Shown one piece after another: positions 14,512-22,836 of a DNA stretch of 44,361 nucleotides (position 1 is the stretch's first letter; every line of letters starts with the position of its first letter). Under the pieces are notes generated by a model. That model saw only the letters and a program-made list of their open reading frames with translations, ran no database searches and was not told the DNA's origin. This DNA comes from DATJBF01 sp035515475 (GTDB lineage: Bacteria; Verrucomicrobiota; Verrucomicrobiia; Palsa-1439). The stretch spans positions 1 through 44,361 of the forward strand of contig DATJBF010000040.1 in the NCBI GenBank assembly GCA_035515475.1, read 5' to 3'. Made by a program: the position numbers and the translations under genes.

Positions 14512-16218
14512 TTACCAAACGGGCGTCTCGAATGCGCCAATGTCGGGAGCAATGCCGTTAAACGGGGCACCGGTATTTGCCCCCTGATCTACCAATCGTC
14601 CGCCGGGCACAGGGCGCAGGAGCGGCGTTTCCGGGAGACTGCCGTCGTCACGGCGTGGTGCCAACGCCCATGAGCGAGCCGTATCCAAAAAATCATTCGT
14701 ATTGCCAACGGGCGACGTCAACACCTGCCAACTGTTGCTGACCAGAATCGAGCCGGGATAAAAGGCGTCGTTCGCGCCGGGATCAATCGAAACGTTGTTG
14801 GTGACGGCGTGAATCGTAGGAGGTGAGTTGCCAGTAACATGGTTCATCTGGAAGTTGCTGTCACCATTGGCCCAAGCCGTGTTTTGGCAGAGGGTGATGC
14901 CGGCGGCATTGTTGTTTTGGTCGAAGCCGTTGTGGAAATTCTTGAAGGACACGCAGTGTGTCACCACATGTGGGCCGGGAAAGTTGGATGTGGTCGCGGA
15001 GTTATGGCCGCCGAGTTTGAAGCCGTTCCCGTCGCCGGCGGTCGCGAGATTGGTGCCGTTGCCCCATGTCCAGCACGTGTCAATGACCACGGCGTTGGTT
15101 GTCTGCCACAGATCCCAGCCGTCGTCGGCATTGTCCCAGGAGCGGCAACCGCGAAAGACGATGTTGGGACCCACACGGGTTCCGCTTTCCGGAAACGACT
15201 TCGCTGCGAAACCGTCGGCATTCTCGCCGGTGGCATCCCGATTCATGTAAGAGTCACAATTCAGGACGAGGTTGGAGGCGGGCACCCTCGATCCCGAGCC
15301 GCTAATCTGGAGTCCCGTGTCGCGATTGTGGTGGAGAACACAACACTCGATAATGTTCGAACTGCCGGAAAGCGCAATGCCATTATCGCCGGCACTCGCG
15401 ATCTCCAGGCCGTAGACCTGCCACCAGTTGGCGTTGAAATTGATACCGCGATTGCTGCTGTTGAGTGTTTGACTGGAAAAATTCAAGATCGGGTGTTCGC
15501 CCGGGTACGCCCGCAATCGAATGGGATTGGCGGCGGCGCCACTCGTGCTGATCGTTATCGTGGCATTGGTCGAGTACGTTCCGCCCCGCACGTAAATGAG
15601 ATTTCCTGGACTGGCCACGCTTACGGCCTTGGCCACCGAGCGAAAGGGCGTGTTGGTGCTCGTGCCGGTCGCGCTGTCGCTGCCGTTGGTGGCCACGTAG
15701 TAGTTCGCCACCCCGGGGCCGGGGTCGAACAGATGCAGGGAGGCGCGGACGAAGAAGATGTTCGTGTCCGGCAGGTACGTAATGAACAGTTCGCGCACGG
15801 AATTGGCGGGATCCTCCGGCAGGGAGTTGGTCACGGTGCGAATCCACCACGGCCGAATCCAGTGGGACAAATCAGCCGCCGCATCCAAATCGATCTGCAC
15901 GCCGTACCGATGTCCCGCACGCTCCAGGATTTCGACTTTGTAGATGCCGTTCGTTTCCGGCGGGAGCGCGATGATCGAAGTGCCGCCATCGGAAACCATC
16001 GGATCGGTGCCAAAAGTGTACTCCGCGAGATTGACGACGCCGTCGCCATCAGGATCATTTGTCGGTCCACTCTGGGAGGGGACCGAACTCAAATGGTTGG
16101 TCGCCCAGTCGTTATAGAACTCAGCCGCATGGAGAGACGCGGAAAATACAAAGAAGAGGAATGCTGGTAAGAACCCACCAAGGCGCGTCGCGGCGTCCTG
16201 TCTGCGAAAATTACTCAT
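14512..16218 (-). CDS. Secreted PL9-type pectate lyase, copy 1
   Basis: A 568-residue paralogue of the next gene, with the same layout: signal peptide, TSP3-like loop NDPDGDGVVNLAEYTFGTDP, beta domain (VEILERAGHRYGVQIDLDA), then beta-helix. Conserved PL9 motifs are ENADGFAAKS, NADDGWDLWQ and DGNGFKLGGH, and the following GFDQNNNAAG is shared by both copies. It is clearly a tandem duplicate, but diverged by many substitutions and some loop length changes (for example around NLATAGDG), so the duplication is not recent. A sigma70-like promoter lies just upstream. Confidence 0.86.
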   Translation of the reverse strand: MSNFRRQDAATRLGGFLPAFLFFVFSASLHAAEFYNDWATNHLSSVPSQSGPTNDPDGDGVVNLAEYTFGTDPMVSDGGTSIIALPPETNGIYKVEILERAGHRYGVQIDLDAAADLSHWIRPWWIRTVTNSLPEDPANSVRELFITYLPDTNIFFVRASLHLFDPGPGVANYYVATNGSDSATGTSTNTPFRSVAKAVSVASPGNLIYVRGGTYSTNATITISTSGAAANPIRLRAYPGEHPILNFSSQTLNSSNRGINFNANWWQVYGLEIASAGDNGIALSGSSNIIECCVLHHNRDTGLQISGSGSRVPASNLVLNCDSYMNRDATGENADGFAAKSFPESGTRVGPNIVFRGCRSWDNADDGWDLWQTTNAVVIDTCWTWGNGTNLATAGDGNGFKLGGHNSATTSNFPGPHVVTHCVSFKNFHNGFDQNNNAAGITLCQNTAWANGDSNFQMNHVTGNSPPTIHAVTNNVSIDPGANDAFYPGSILVSNSWQVLTSPVGNTNDFLDTARSWALAPRRDDGSLPETPLLRPVPGGRLVDQGANTGAPFNGIAPDIGAFETPVW

Positions 16219-16232
16219 GAAACTCTACTGTG

Positions 16233-16261
16233 ATGCTATGAAATTGCCTCCCGCTTTTCAA
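16233..16261 (-). promoter_or_regulatory. Candidate sigma70-type promoter for the pectate lyase pair
   Basis: On the minus strand TTGAAA, a 17-nt spacer and TAGCAT lie about 15 nt before the ATG at 16218. Upstream, in the 146-nt gap after the ClpX-like gene, a motif close to ATTATCCTGCA occurs twice in direct orientation. Confidence 0.4.
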
Positions 16262-16364
16262 GCGAATCCGTCCCGGATGCAGGATTATCACCCTGAATTG
16301 CAGGATAATGAGCGCTGCCTGCAGAAAACGCGGCCATCCGAGAAGATAAAGAGGCCAAACAGTT

Positions 16365-17915
16365 CTATTCCCGCTTGTAGCTGGAAACGACCCAATCGCT
16401 GAGGAATTTGTCGGGGTCGGCGAGGGCGCCCTTGGGGATCACGAACTCCGTCTGGCCGGTGTTGTTCTTCACGAGGTTCAGACCGAACTGGTAGTCCTTG
16501 AACAATTGGCGGCACAACTCGGTGACGGATTTCTGCTCGCGCTGGGCGCGGCCGACGATTTCTTCGAGGGCGTCGTCGGCCAGTTGGATGCGCAAGCCGT
16601 GTCGTTCTTCGAACTTGCGCTCGAATTCATGGACGCACTGGCGGATCAGTTCCCGTTGTTCGTAGGCCGGTTCGCGGAGGATGCGTTGGAGTTCCGCCTG
16701 CGGATGTTCGACCAGTTCGCGCGTGATGACAAACTGTCGCACGTTGGACGAGGGCAACTCGAACTTGAACTCGCGCAGGGTGTGCTCGCAGACGGTCAGC
16801 AGTCCGCGCGCGCCGGTGTCCTCGAGGGCGGCTTTCTCGGCAATGGCGTGCAGGCCCTCGTCCGAAAAGATCACGTCGATGCCGAACGCGTGGAAGCTGG
16901 ACTCGTATTGCCTGATGACCGAGCCTTCGCTCTGCTTGAGGATGTTGTACAGGTCGCCCACACTCAACTTGTCGAGCACGACCCGCACGGGGAGGCGGCC
17001 GACGAACTCGGGTTCGAACCCGAACCGGATGAAATCTTCGGTCTGCGCCTTGCGGAGCAGGTCGGCCTCGCTCAGGTTCTCGGCCAGTTTCGCGCCGAAA
17101 CCGATTTGGGATTCCCGCAACCGGCGGCGGATGATTTCGAGCATCTGGCCGAACGCGCCGCTGACGATGAACAGGATGTGCTTCGTATTGACCGTCTCGC
17201 GTTTGACCTTGCCGCGACGCTGGAATTCGAACGCGGCCTGCAATTGCGCCTGGATGTCGGTCGGCGAGCGGAGCGGGACCTCGGTTTCCTCCATCAGTTT
17301 GAGCAGGTTGGTCTGGACGCCGCGCCCGCTGACGTCGCGGCCGATGACGTTGGCGGGCGTGGCGATCTTGTCGATCTCGTCGAGGTAAATGATGCCGTAT
17401 TGGGCGAGTTGGACGTTGCCATCGGCGCGGTGGATCAGCTCGCGCACGAGGTCTTCGACGTCGCCCCCGACGTAACCCGTCTCGCTGAACTTGGTGGCGT
17501 CGGATTTCACGAACGGCACGCCGATCAAGTCGGCAATCGTCTTGATCAGATACGTCTTGCCGACGCCGGTCGGGCCGATCAACAGGACGTTTTGCTTGAC
17601 GTAGTCGCGCAGTTCGTCGCCCTGCTCGGCAGCCTTGACGTGGTTGTAGTGGTCGCAGACGGCGATCGCCAGGGCCTTCTTGGCGTCGTCTTGCCGGATC
17701 ACGAATCGGTCGAGATGGGCCCGGACTTCCTTCGGTTTGAGATTGAAGTCGAACTCGAGCTTGTCGCGTTTGACTTCGCCGCCGGGCAGGCCGGTCTCGC
17801 CCGATTCCGGCTGGGGCGCCGCGAACACGACGCGGTCGCCGAACTCTTTCTTCATGAATTCGGAAAGCTTCTTTTGAATCTCCTCGGGCGACGGTAATGG
17901 CTGATCGGAACTCAT
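16365..17915 (-). CDS. ClpX-like AAA+ unfoldase without the zinc-binding domain
   Basis: A 516-residue protein. The AAA+ core is ClpX-like: Walker A GPTGVGKT (about 114-121), pore loop GYVG (147-150), Walker B IIYLDEIDK (175-183), the IGF loop (271-273) that docks ClpX on ClpP, and the PEFVGRLPV sensor region. Unlike standard ClpX it lacks the N-terminal four-Cys zinc domain; residues 1-60 are instead Pro/Lys/Glu-rich. It also has a C-terminal extension of about 130 residues (after ELPSSNV) absent from ClpX. Family knowledge: unfolds substrates for ClpP. The missing adaptor-binding domain suggests a different substrate range. It is not next to clpP. Confidence 0.88.
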   Translation of the reverse strand: MSSDQPLPSPEEIQKKLSEFMKKEFGDRVVFAAPQPESGETGLPGGEVKRDKLEFDFNLKPKEVRAHLDRFVIRQDDAKKALAIAVCDHYNHVKAAEQGDELRDYVKQNVLLIGPTGVGKTYLIKTIADLIGVPFVKSDATKFSETGYVGGDVEDLVRELIHRADGNVQLAQYGIIYLDEIDKIATPANVIGRDVSGRGVQTNLLKLMEETEVPLRSPTDIQAQLQAAFEFQRRGKVKRETVNTKHILFIVSGAFGQMLEIIRRRLRESQIGFGAKLAENLSEADLLRKAQTEDFIRFGFEPEFVGRLPVRVVLDKLSVGDLYNILKQSEGSVIRQYESSFHAFGIDVIFSDEGLHAIAEKAALEDTGARGLLTVCEHTLREFKFELPSSNVRQFVITRELVEHPQAELQRILREPAYEQRELIRQCVHEFERKFEERHGLRIQLADDALEEIVGRAQREQKSVTELCRQLFKDYQFGLNLVKNNTGQTEFVIPKGALADPDKFLSDWVVSSYKRE

Positions 17916-18169
17916 GTCACAACAAGCGTAGCTTAGTTCCTGCCATTTTCAATGCTCGTTGTGGGTCGGCCGGGCTCACGGCACCCCGGTCGGCGATGGA
18001 GGTCTGTGGCTGGCCGGAAAAATTCGTGGGGGCGGCGCTGACATCAGCATTTTACTGGTGAGTCGGGCGGGATGGGTCAACTGGTGCCTGACGAAATGAA
18101 AAGCTTGCATTCGAAGGAAAATGAGCAAGAATACGGCTTGGCGTGTCTGACTATACAAGGAGGTCGGCA

Positions 18170-18460
18170 ATGCCGAGTGTCCAAGCAGAAGTCCTAAGGC
18201 TTACATCTGAAGAAAGGGGGGATGCAGACCCGATGACGGTCCAACGCCCAACGCCCGCCCAGATCGCTGCTCGTGCCTACCAGATTTTCTTGGAGCGTGG
18301 CCGCGTTCCCGGACACGATATGGATGACTGGCTGCAGGCGGAGTACGAGCTGATGCAGTTGCCTGTGCGCAAGATTGCCGAAATTGAGCCCTCCCCCGCA
18401 CCGAGGGACAGAATCAAACGAAAGTCGGTTGTTGATTTGGTGCGAGCGGCGATGTACTGA
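18170..18460 (+). CDS. DUF2934 domain protein
   Basis: A 96-residue protein. The start at 18170 (MPSVQAEVLRL) is fixed by a perfect AAGGAGG seven nt upstream. Residues about 24-60 (PTPAQIAARAYQIFLERG ... DDWLQAEYEL) match the DUF2934 signature I-A-x-R-A-Y-x-I-x-x-x-x-G ... D-W-L-x-A-E. Family knowledge: a short helical module of unknown function, common in soil bacteria. The rest is basic and probably unstructured. The 254-nt gap upstream shows no other gene. Confidence 0.75.
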   Translation: MPSVQAEVLRLTSEERGDADPMTVQRPTPAQIAARAYQIFLERGRVPGHDMDDWLQAEYELMQLPVRKIAEIEPSPAPRDRIKRKSVVDLVRAAMY

Positions 18461-18614
18461 GTCGCGCGACGAAACCGTAACCGGTATCCACCGTTCTGCG
18501 CGTAGGACGAGGCGAGCGCCTCTTACGCGGTGTACCATATTGTCCCGCCGATTGGCCGACGCGGACGCTTTCTCACTTGTGAGCGCTGCGGCAACGTGAT
18601 TTGCTTGCCGCGGG

Positions 18615-20447
18615 ATGCACCCGTCGACCGCCATCCAGCCAAACAAGGAGTCCAACTGGACGATCATTCGCCGCCTGTTGGGCCTGAGTTGGCGGTACCG
18701 CGCCGGCTGCATCAAGGTGTTTGTTTACCAGGTGATCCTATTGACCTTGGGACTGGGCGGTCTGGGATTGACGGGCTTGGGCATCGATTGCATCCGCCAC
18801 CAGGTTCAGTCCAACACGCCACGGCCTCACTGGCCGGTTGGACTCGTTCCTCCGCCAGCTTGGTCGGCCCTAGAGATTCTGGTGGTGATTGCCGTCGTGA
18901 TGCTCGTGCTGGCTGTGCTGCGGGCCGTGCTGACGTACGTGTACAGCGTGGCCGTCGCCGTTCTGATCGAACGCTACATCGTGGTGGAGCTGCGCTCGCG
19001 CGTGTACGACAAATTGCAGCGCCTCAGTTTCCGGTTTTACGACGCCAACGAGACCGGTTCGATCATCAACCGCGTGACCGGCGACTCGCGCGCCGTCGCC
19101 AACTTCGTCAACAACGTGCTGATTCAGAGCATCATCATCGTGCTGTCGCTCGCCGTCTATCTGTCGTACATGTTGGCGATTCACGCCCGGCTGACGGTGG
19201 CGTGTCTGGCGACCGTGCCGCTGCTCTGGGTAATCTCCGCTGCGTTTTCGCGGGTCGTTCAGCCGGAATATCTCCGGAACCGGGAACTGGTGGACCGGAT
19301 GATTCTGCACGTGGCCGAAACCGCGCAGGGCATCCAGACGATCAAGGGATTCGCCCGCGAGCGCGAGCAGTTCGCCCTGTTCCAGGCCAGTAACGAGGCG
19401 GTCCGCACCCAACAACAAACCATTTTCTGGCGGGTCAGCACGTTCGTGCCGTCCATCGGCCTGGTCACGCAGTTCAACATCTTCGTCCTGCTCGCGTACG
19501 GCGGGCATCTGGTGATTGCGGGCGAACTGCCGCTGGGCACGGGCATGGTCGTGTTCGCGGGATTGCTGCAGCAGTTCTCTGGACAGATCTCGAACATCGC
19601 CCAGATCGCCAACACCATTCAGCAAAGCCTGGCGGGCGCCCGCCGTGTGTTCGAGGTGCTCGACGCGCCGGTGGAGATCACCAGTCCGCCGCGGGCGGTC
19701 CGTCTGCCGCGCGCCCAAGGCGCCGTGCGATTCGACAACGTCACGTTCGCCTACAACAGCGCCGCGCCCGTGCTGGAAGACATCGGGTTCGAAGTCCGTC
19801 CCGGCGAGTGCCTGGGCGTTCTCGGTCCGACGGGCGCGGGCAAGACGACGCTGCTCAGTTTGATTCCCCGGTTCTACGATCCGGCCCGCGGTCGCGTGCT
19901 GATCGACGGCACCGACGTCGGACTGTTCGATCTGGACGATCTGCGGCGCAACGTCGGCATGGTGTTTCAGGAGAGTTTTCTCTTCAGCAATACGGTCGCG
20001 GCCAACATCGCTTTTGGCCATCCGCAGGCCGGTCGCGAGGAGATCGAGCGGGCGGCGAAAGTCGCCGCGGCCCACGAGTTCATTCGGGAGTTGCCCAACG
20101 GATACGACACGTTGCTGGGCGAGAGTGGCAAGGATCTGTCGGGCGGCCAACGCCAGCGCCTGGCGATTGCCCGGGCGTTGTTGCTGGACCCGGCCATTTT
20201 GCTGCTCGACGATCCGACGGCGGCGGTCGACCCCGGAACCGAGTCGGAGATCATCCAGGCGATCGAAAACGCGATGCGCGGCCGGACGACGTTTATTATT
20301 GCCAACCGGGTGAGCACGTTGCGTCGGGCGGACCGCATTCTCGTGCTGGAGAACGGCCGCATCGTGCAGGTCGGCACGCCTGACGAGTTGCTGCGGACCC
20401 CGGGGGCCTATCGCCGCACGGCCGAGTTGCAGTTTGCCAGCACATGA
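18615..20447 (+). CDS. ABC exporter half-transporter with degenerate ATPase site
   Basis: A 610-residue permease-ATPase fusion: six membrane helices (about residues 30-330), then a nucleotide-binding domain with Walker A GPTGAGKTT and signature LSGGQRQRLAIARA. Two catalytic positions are non-canonical: Walker B is LLLDDPTAAVD (Asp where the catalytic Glu should be) and the H-loop reads IANRVST (Asn instead of His). Family knowledge: in heterodimeric exporters such as TM287/288 one half carries such a degenerate site. The next gene overlaps by ATGA and supplies the canonical half. Substrate unknown; lipids, glycolipids or drugs are possible. Confidence 0.92.
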   Translation: MHPSTAIQPNKESNWTIIRRLLGLSWRYRAGCIKVFVYQVILLTLGLGGLGLTGLGIDCIRHQVQSNTPRPHWPVGLVPPPAWSALEILVVIAVVMLVLAVLRAVLTYVYSVAVAVLIERYIVVELRSRVYDKLQRLSFRFYDANETGSIINRVTGDSRAVANFVNNVLIQSIIIVLSLAVYLSYMLAIHARLTVACLATVPLLWVISAAFSRVVQPEYLRNRELVDRMILHVAETAQGIQTIKGFAREREQFALFQASNEAVRTQQQTIFWRVSTFVPSIGLVTQFNIFVLLAYGGHLVIAGELPLGTGMVVFAGLLQQFSGQISNIAQIANTIQQSLAGARRVFEVLDAPVEITSPPRAVRLPRAQGAVRFDNVTFAYNSAAPVLEDIGFEVRPGECLGVLGPTGAGKTTLLSLIPRFYDPARGRVLIDGTDVGLFDLDDLRRNVGMVFQESFLFSNTVAANIAFGHPQAGREEIERAAKVAAAHEFIRELPNGYDTLLGESGKDLSGGQRQRLAIARALLLDPAILLLDDPTAAVDPGTESEIIQAIENAMRGRTTFIIANRVSTLRRADRILVLENGRIVQVGTPDELLRTPGAYRRTAELQFAST

Positions 20448-22252
20448 AACCAGCCCTCACCCAGATCCGACACGAAGATATCGTCGAGGCGCATCAGCGG
20501 CCGCTCGAGTTTCGGTTGATCTGGCGGCTATTCGGATACACGCGGTCCCACAGCCGAAAGCGGAATTGGCTGTTCGCCCTGGTGATTCTGCGGTCGATCC
20601 AACTGCCGGTGCTGGCGTGGATCATCGCCGCGGTCATCAACGGGCCCATCACGCGCGGCGACGCGCGCGGCGTGATGAAGGGCGCGGCGGGGTTCCTCGC
20701 TTTTGCGGTCGTGACGCAGTTCTGCTTTCATTTTCGGCAGCGGCTGGCGCTCGAACTGGGCGAGTCGGTGATCCAGGACGTGCGCCGCGACATTTTTCAG
20801 CATCTGCTGCGGATGCCGATGAGTTTTTACAACCGGACCAAGCTCGGGCGCGTGATCAGCCGGTTCACATCCGATGCCGAGGCCGTGCGGGTGGGCGTGC
20901 AGGACGTGTTCTTCATCAGTGCGGTGCAGGGTGGCCAGATGATCGTGGCGGCGTTGCTGATGCTCTGGTACAACCGGGTGTTGTTCCTGGTGGTGATCGC
21001 CATGGCGCCCGTGCTGGCCGTGCTCAACTATCATTTCCGCCGCGTGTTGAGCTACGCGAACCGGCAGGCGCAGGAGAGTTGGAGCCGCGTGACTTCGGCC
21101 ATCGCCGAATCGGTCACCGGCATCCGGGTCACGCAAGGGTTCGTGCGGCAGGAGGTCAACGCGGAATTGTTCGCCGACGTGGTCACCGCCCATTCGCAGT
21201 ACAACCTCGGCATCGCCCGCGCCTCGGGCATCTTTTTGCCGATGCTGGAGTTGAACGCCCAGACCTTCACGGCGGCGTTGCTCGTGTTGGGCGGTTATCG
21301 CGTGTTGCGTCCTGAAATCGGGATGCCGGTCGGCAACCTCATTCAGTTCTTCTTTCTCGCCAGTATCTTCTTCGGTTCGATCCAACCCATCGGCCTCCAG
21401 TACAACCAGGCGCTCACCGCCATGGCGGGAGCGGAACGCATTTTCCGTCTGCTGGATGCCCGGCCAGATTGGGAGGAACCGCCGACCGCGTGCGCGTTGC
21501 CCGCGCCCCCGACGTCAGCCGGCGCGCGGGTTGAATTCCGCAACGTCGTCTTCGGCTACGGCACGGATCGTCCGGCGTTGGATGACATCAGCTTTGTCGC
21601 GGAACCGGGCCAGACCATTGCCTTGGTGGGACACACCGGCGGCGGCAAAAGCTCGACCGTCAATCTCATCACGAAATTCTATCTGCCGGAAAAGGGCGCG
21701 GTGCTGATCGACGGCTGTGATACGCGTGAGACCGAAGGCGATTCACTTCACCGTCAGATGGGCATCGTGAGCCAACAGAATTTTCTCTTCAGCGGCACGG
21801 TGATGGACAACATCCGCTTCGCCAAACCCGCGGCCACCGATGAAGAAGTCGTGGAAGCGGTGCGCAAGCTCGACTTTCTCGACGTGATCGGCGCGTTGGC
21901 AGCGGGGTTCGCGACCCCGGTTGGCGAGCGTGGCGCCAATCTTTCGTTGGGGCAACGTCAGCTCGTTTGCTTCGCGCGGGCGATGCTGGCCGACCCGCGG
22001 ATCCTGATTTTGGACGAGGCGACGAGTTCAGTCGATGCCATGACCGAAGCGCGGATCCAGCGCGCTCTGGCGACGTTGTTGAAAGGCCGGACCAGTTTCG
22101 TGGTCGCGCATCGTCTGAGCACGATCCGTCACGCCGATCTGGTGTTGGTGTTGGACCACGGTCGGATTGTGGAGCGGGGGACGCACGCGGAACTCTTGGC
22201 GGCGGACGGCACGTATGCCAGACTGTACCGGCAATTCATTCAAGGTGGGTGA
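20444..22252 (+). CDS. ABC exporter half-transporter with canonical ATPase site
   Basis: A 602-residue partner of the preceding gene. N-terminal six-helix exporter domain, then an NBD with Walker A GHTGGGKSS, Walker B LILDEATSSVD (catalytic Glu present) and H-loop VAHRLST. The signature is LSLGQRQ rather than LSGGQ. In a heterodimer the degenerate site pairs the partner's Walker B Asp and H-loop Asn with this altered signature, so the three oddities fall on the same interface. This is a strong internal argument for a heterodimer. It overlaps the first gene by 4 nt and is followed 2 nt later by the bPH2 gene. Confidence 0.93.
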   Translation: MKPALTQIRHEDIVEAHQRPLEFRLIWRLFGYTRSHSRKRNWLFALVILRSIQLPVLAWIIAAVINGPITRGDARGVMKGAAGFLAFAVVTQFCFHFRQRLALELGESVIQDVRRDIFQHLLRMPMSFYNRTKLGRVISRFTSDAEAVRVGVQDVFFISAVQGGQMIVAALLMLWYNRVLFLVVIAMAPVLAVLNYHFRRVLSYANRQAQESWSRVTSAIAESVTGIRVTQGFVRQEVNAELFADVVTAHSQYNLGIARASGIFLPMLELNAQTFTAALLVLGGYRVLRPEIGMPVGNLIQFFFLASIFFGSIQPIGLQYNQALTAMAGAERIFRLLDARPDWEEPPTACALPAPPTSAGARVEFRNVVFGYGTDRPALDDISFVAEPGQTIALVGHTGGGKSSTVNLITKFYLPEKGAVLIDGCDTRETEGDSLHRQMGIVSQQNFLFSGTVMDNIRFAKPAATDEEVVEAVRKLDFLDVIGALAAGFATPVGERGANLSLGQRQLVCFARAMLADPRILILDEATSSVDAMTEARIQRALATLLKGRTSFVVAHRLSTIRHADLVLVLDHGRIVERGTHAELLAADGTYARLYRQFIQGG

Positions 22253-22254
22253 AC

Positions 22255-22638
22255 ATGAGCGAGAATCCAACGCCGTTGATCGAGGCCCGGCCTTCCTGGT
22301 GGAACTTCTTCTGGTACCTGTTGTTTTTCTGGCTCGTTGTGCCGTTGATCATCGCCGTCGTGAAACGGAACTCGCTGGTGTTGCGGGTGTATGACGACCG
22401 TGTATCGCTCGAACGCGGGCTGGTTTCCAAACAGGTGTCGGATGTGTTCATTACCGACATTACGGACATTCAGGTGACGCAAGGTTTCTGGCAGCGGCTG
22501 TTCGGCTTGGGAGACGTGGATCTGGGCACGTCGGCGGTGGAAGGCTGGGAAGAAGCGGCCTGCGGGTTGCCCCGGGCGATGGCGATTCGCGAATTGATTC
22601 TGAGTCAACGCCGAAAACTCGGCGCGCCGCGGAGTTAA
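22255..22638 (+). CDS. bPH2 (YdbS-like, DUF304) membrane protein
   Basis: A 127-residue protein from ATG 22255, 2 nt after the ABC exporter stop. It has a hydrophobic N-terminal segment (WWNFFWYLLFFWLVVPLIIAV), then a bacterial PH domain: LVLRVYDDRVSLERGLVS, ITDITDIQVTQGFWQRLFGLGDVDLGT. This matches the bPH_2 profile. Family knowledge: function poorly known, associated with membranes. Tight coupling to the exporter suggests that it helps or regulates it; this is inference. Confidence 0.85.
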   Translation: MSENPTPLIEARPSWWNFFWYLLFFWLVVPLIIAVVKRNSLVLRVYDDRVSLERGLVSKQVSDVFITDITDIQVTQGFWQRLFGLGDVDLGTSAVEGWEEAACGLPRAMAIRELILSQRRKLGAPRS

Positions 22639-22707
22639 GGCGGGCGGGACTCCCGAGTTCCGGTCTGAATCGGGTCGTCGAATTTCCGAGCCGGTTCGAG
22701 TCCTGCA

Positions 22708-22836
22708 TGGGGACGCGACTCTTTGGCCACCTACGGAGCACCCCGGAGTCGCGCCAACGCCTTCTGCGCCGCAGCGAAATCGGGTTTGAGCCGTAACGCC
22801 TGCTCGTAATGTCCGATTGCTTCTGGCACCCGGCCC
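22708..22836. repeat. 3'-end repeat shared by A1 and B1 (copy in A1)
   Basis: 129 bp covering the last 106 bp of the A1 coding region, including its stop, and 23 bp beyond. It is identical at 128 of 129 positions, by direct reading, to 25320-25448 at the end of the B1 gene. Confidence 0.9.

Noticed and set aside
14839..16170. 443-codon plus-strand open frame opposite a pectate lyase
   Set aside because: Antisense shadow; the minus strand encodes a signal peptide, a calcium loop and PL9 motifs.
16506..17897. 463-codon plus-strand open frame opposite the ClpX-like gene
   Set aside because: Antisense shadow of a GC-rich gene; no recognisable domain, and the minus-strand frame has all AAA+ motifs.
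18870..20150. 426-codon minus-strand open frame opposite the ABC transporter
   Set aside because: Composition rich in Arg, His and Gln, no domain, opposite a clear ABC exporter.
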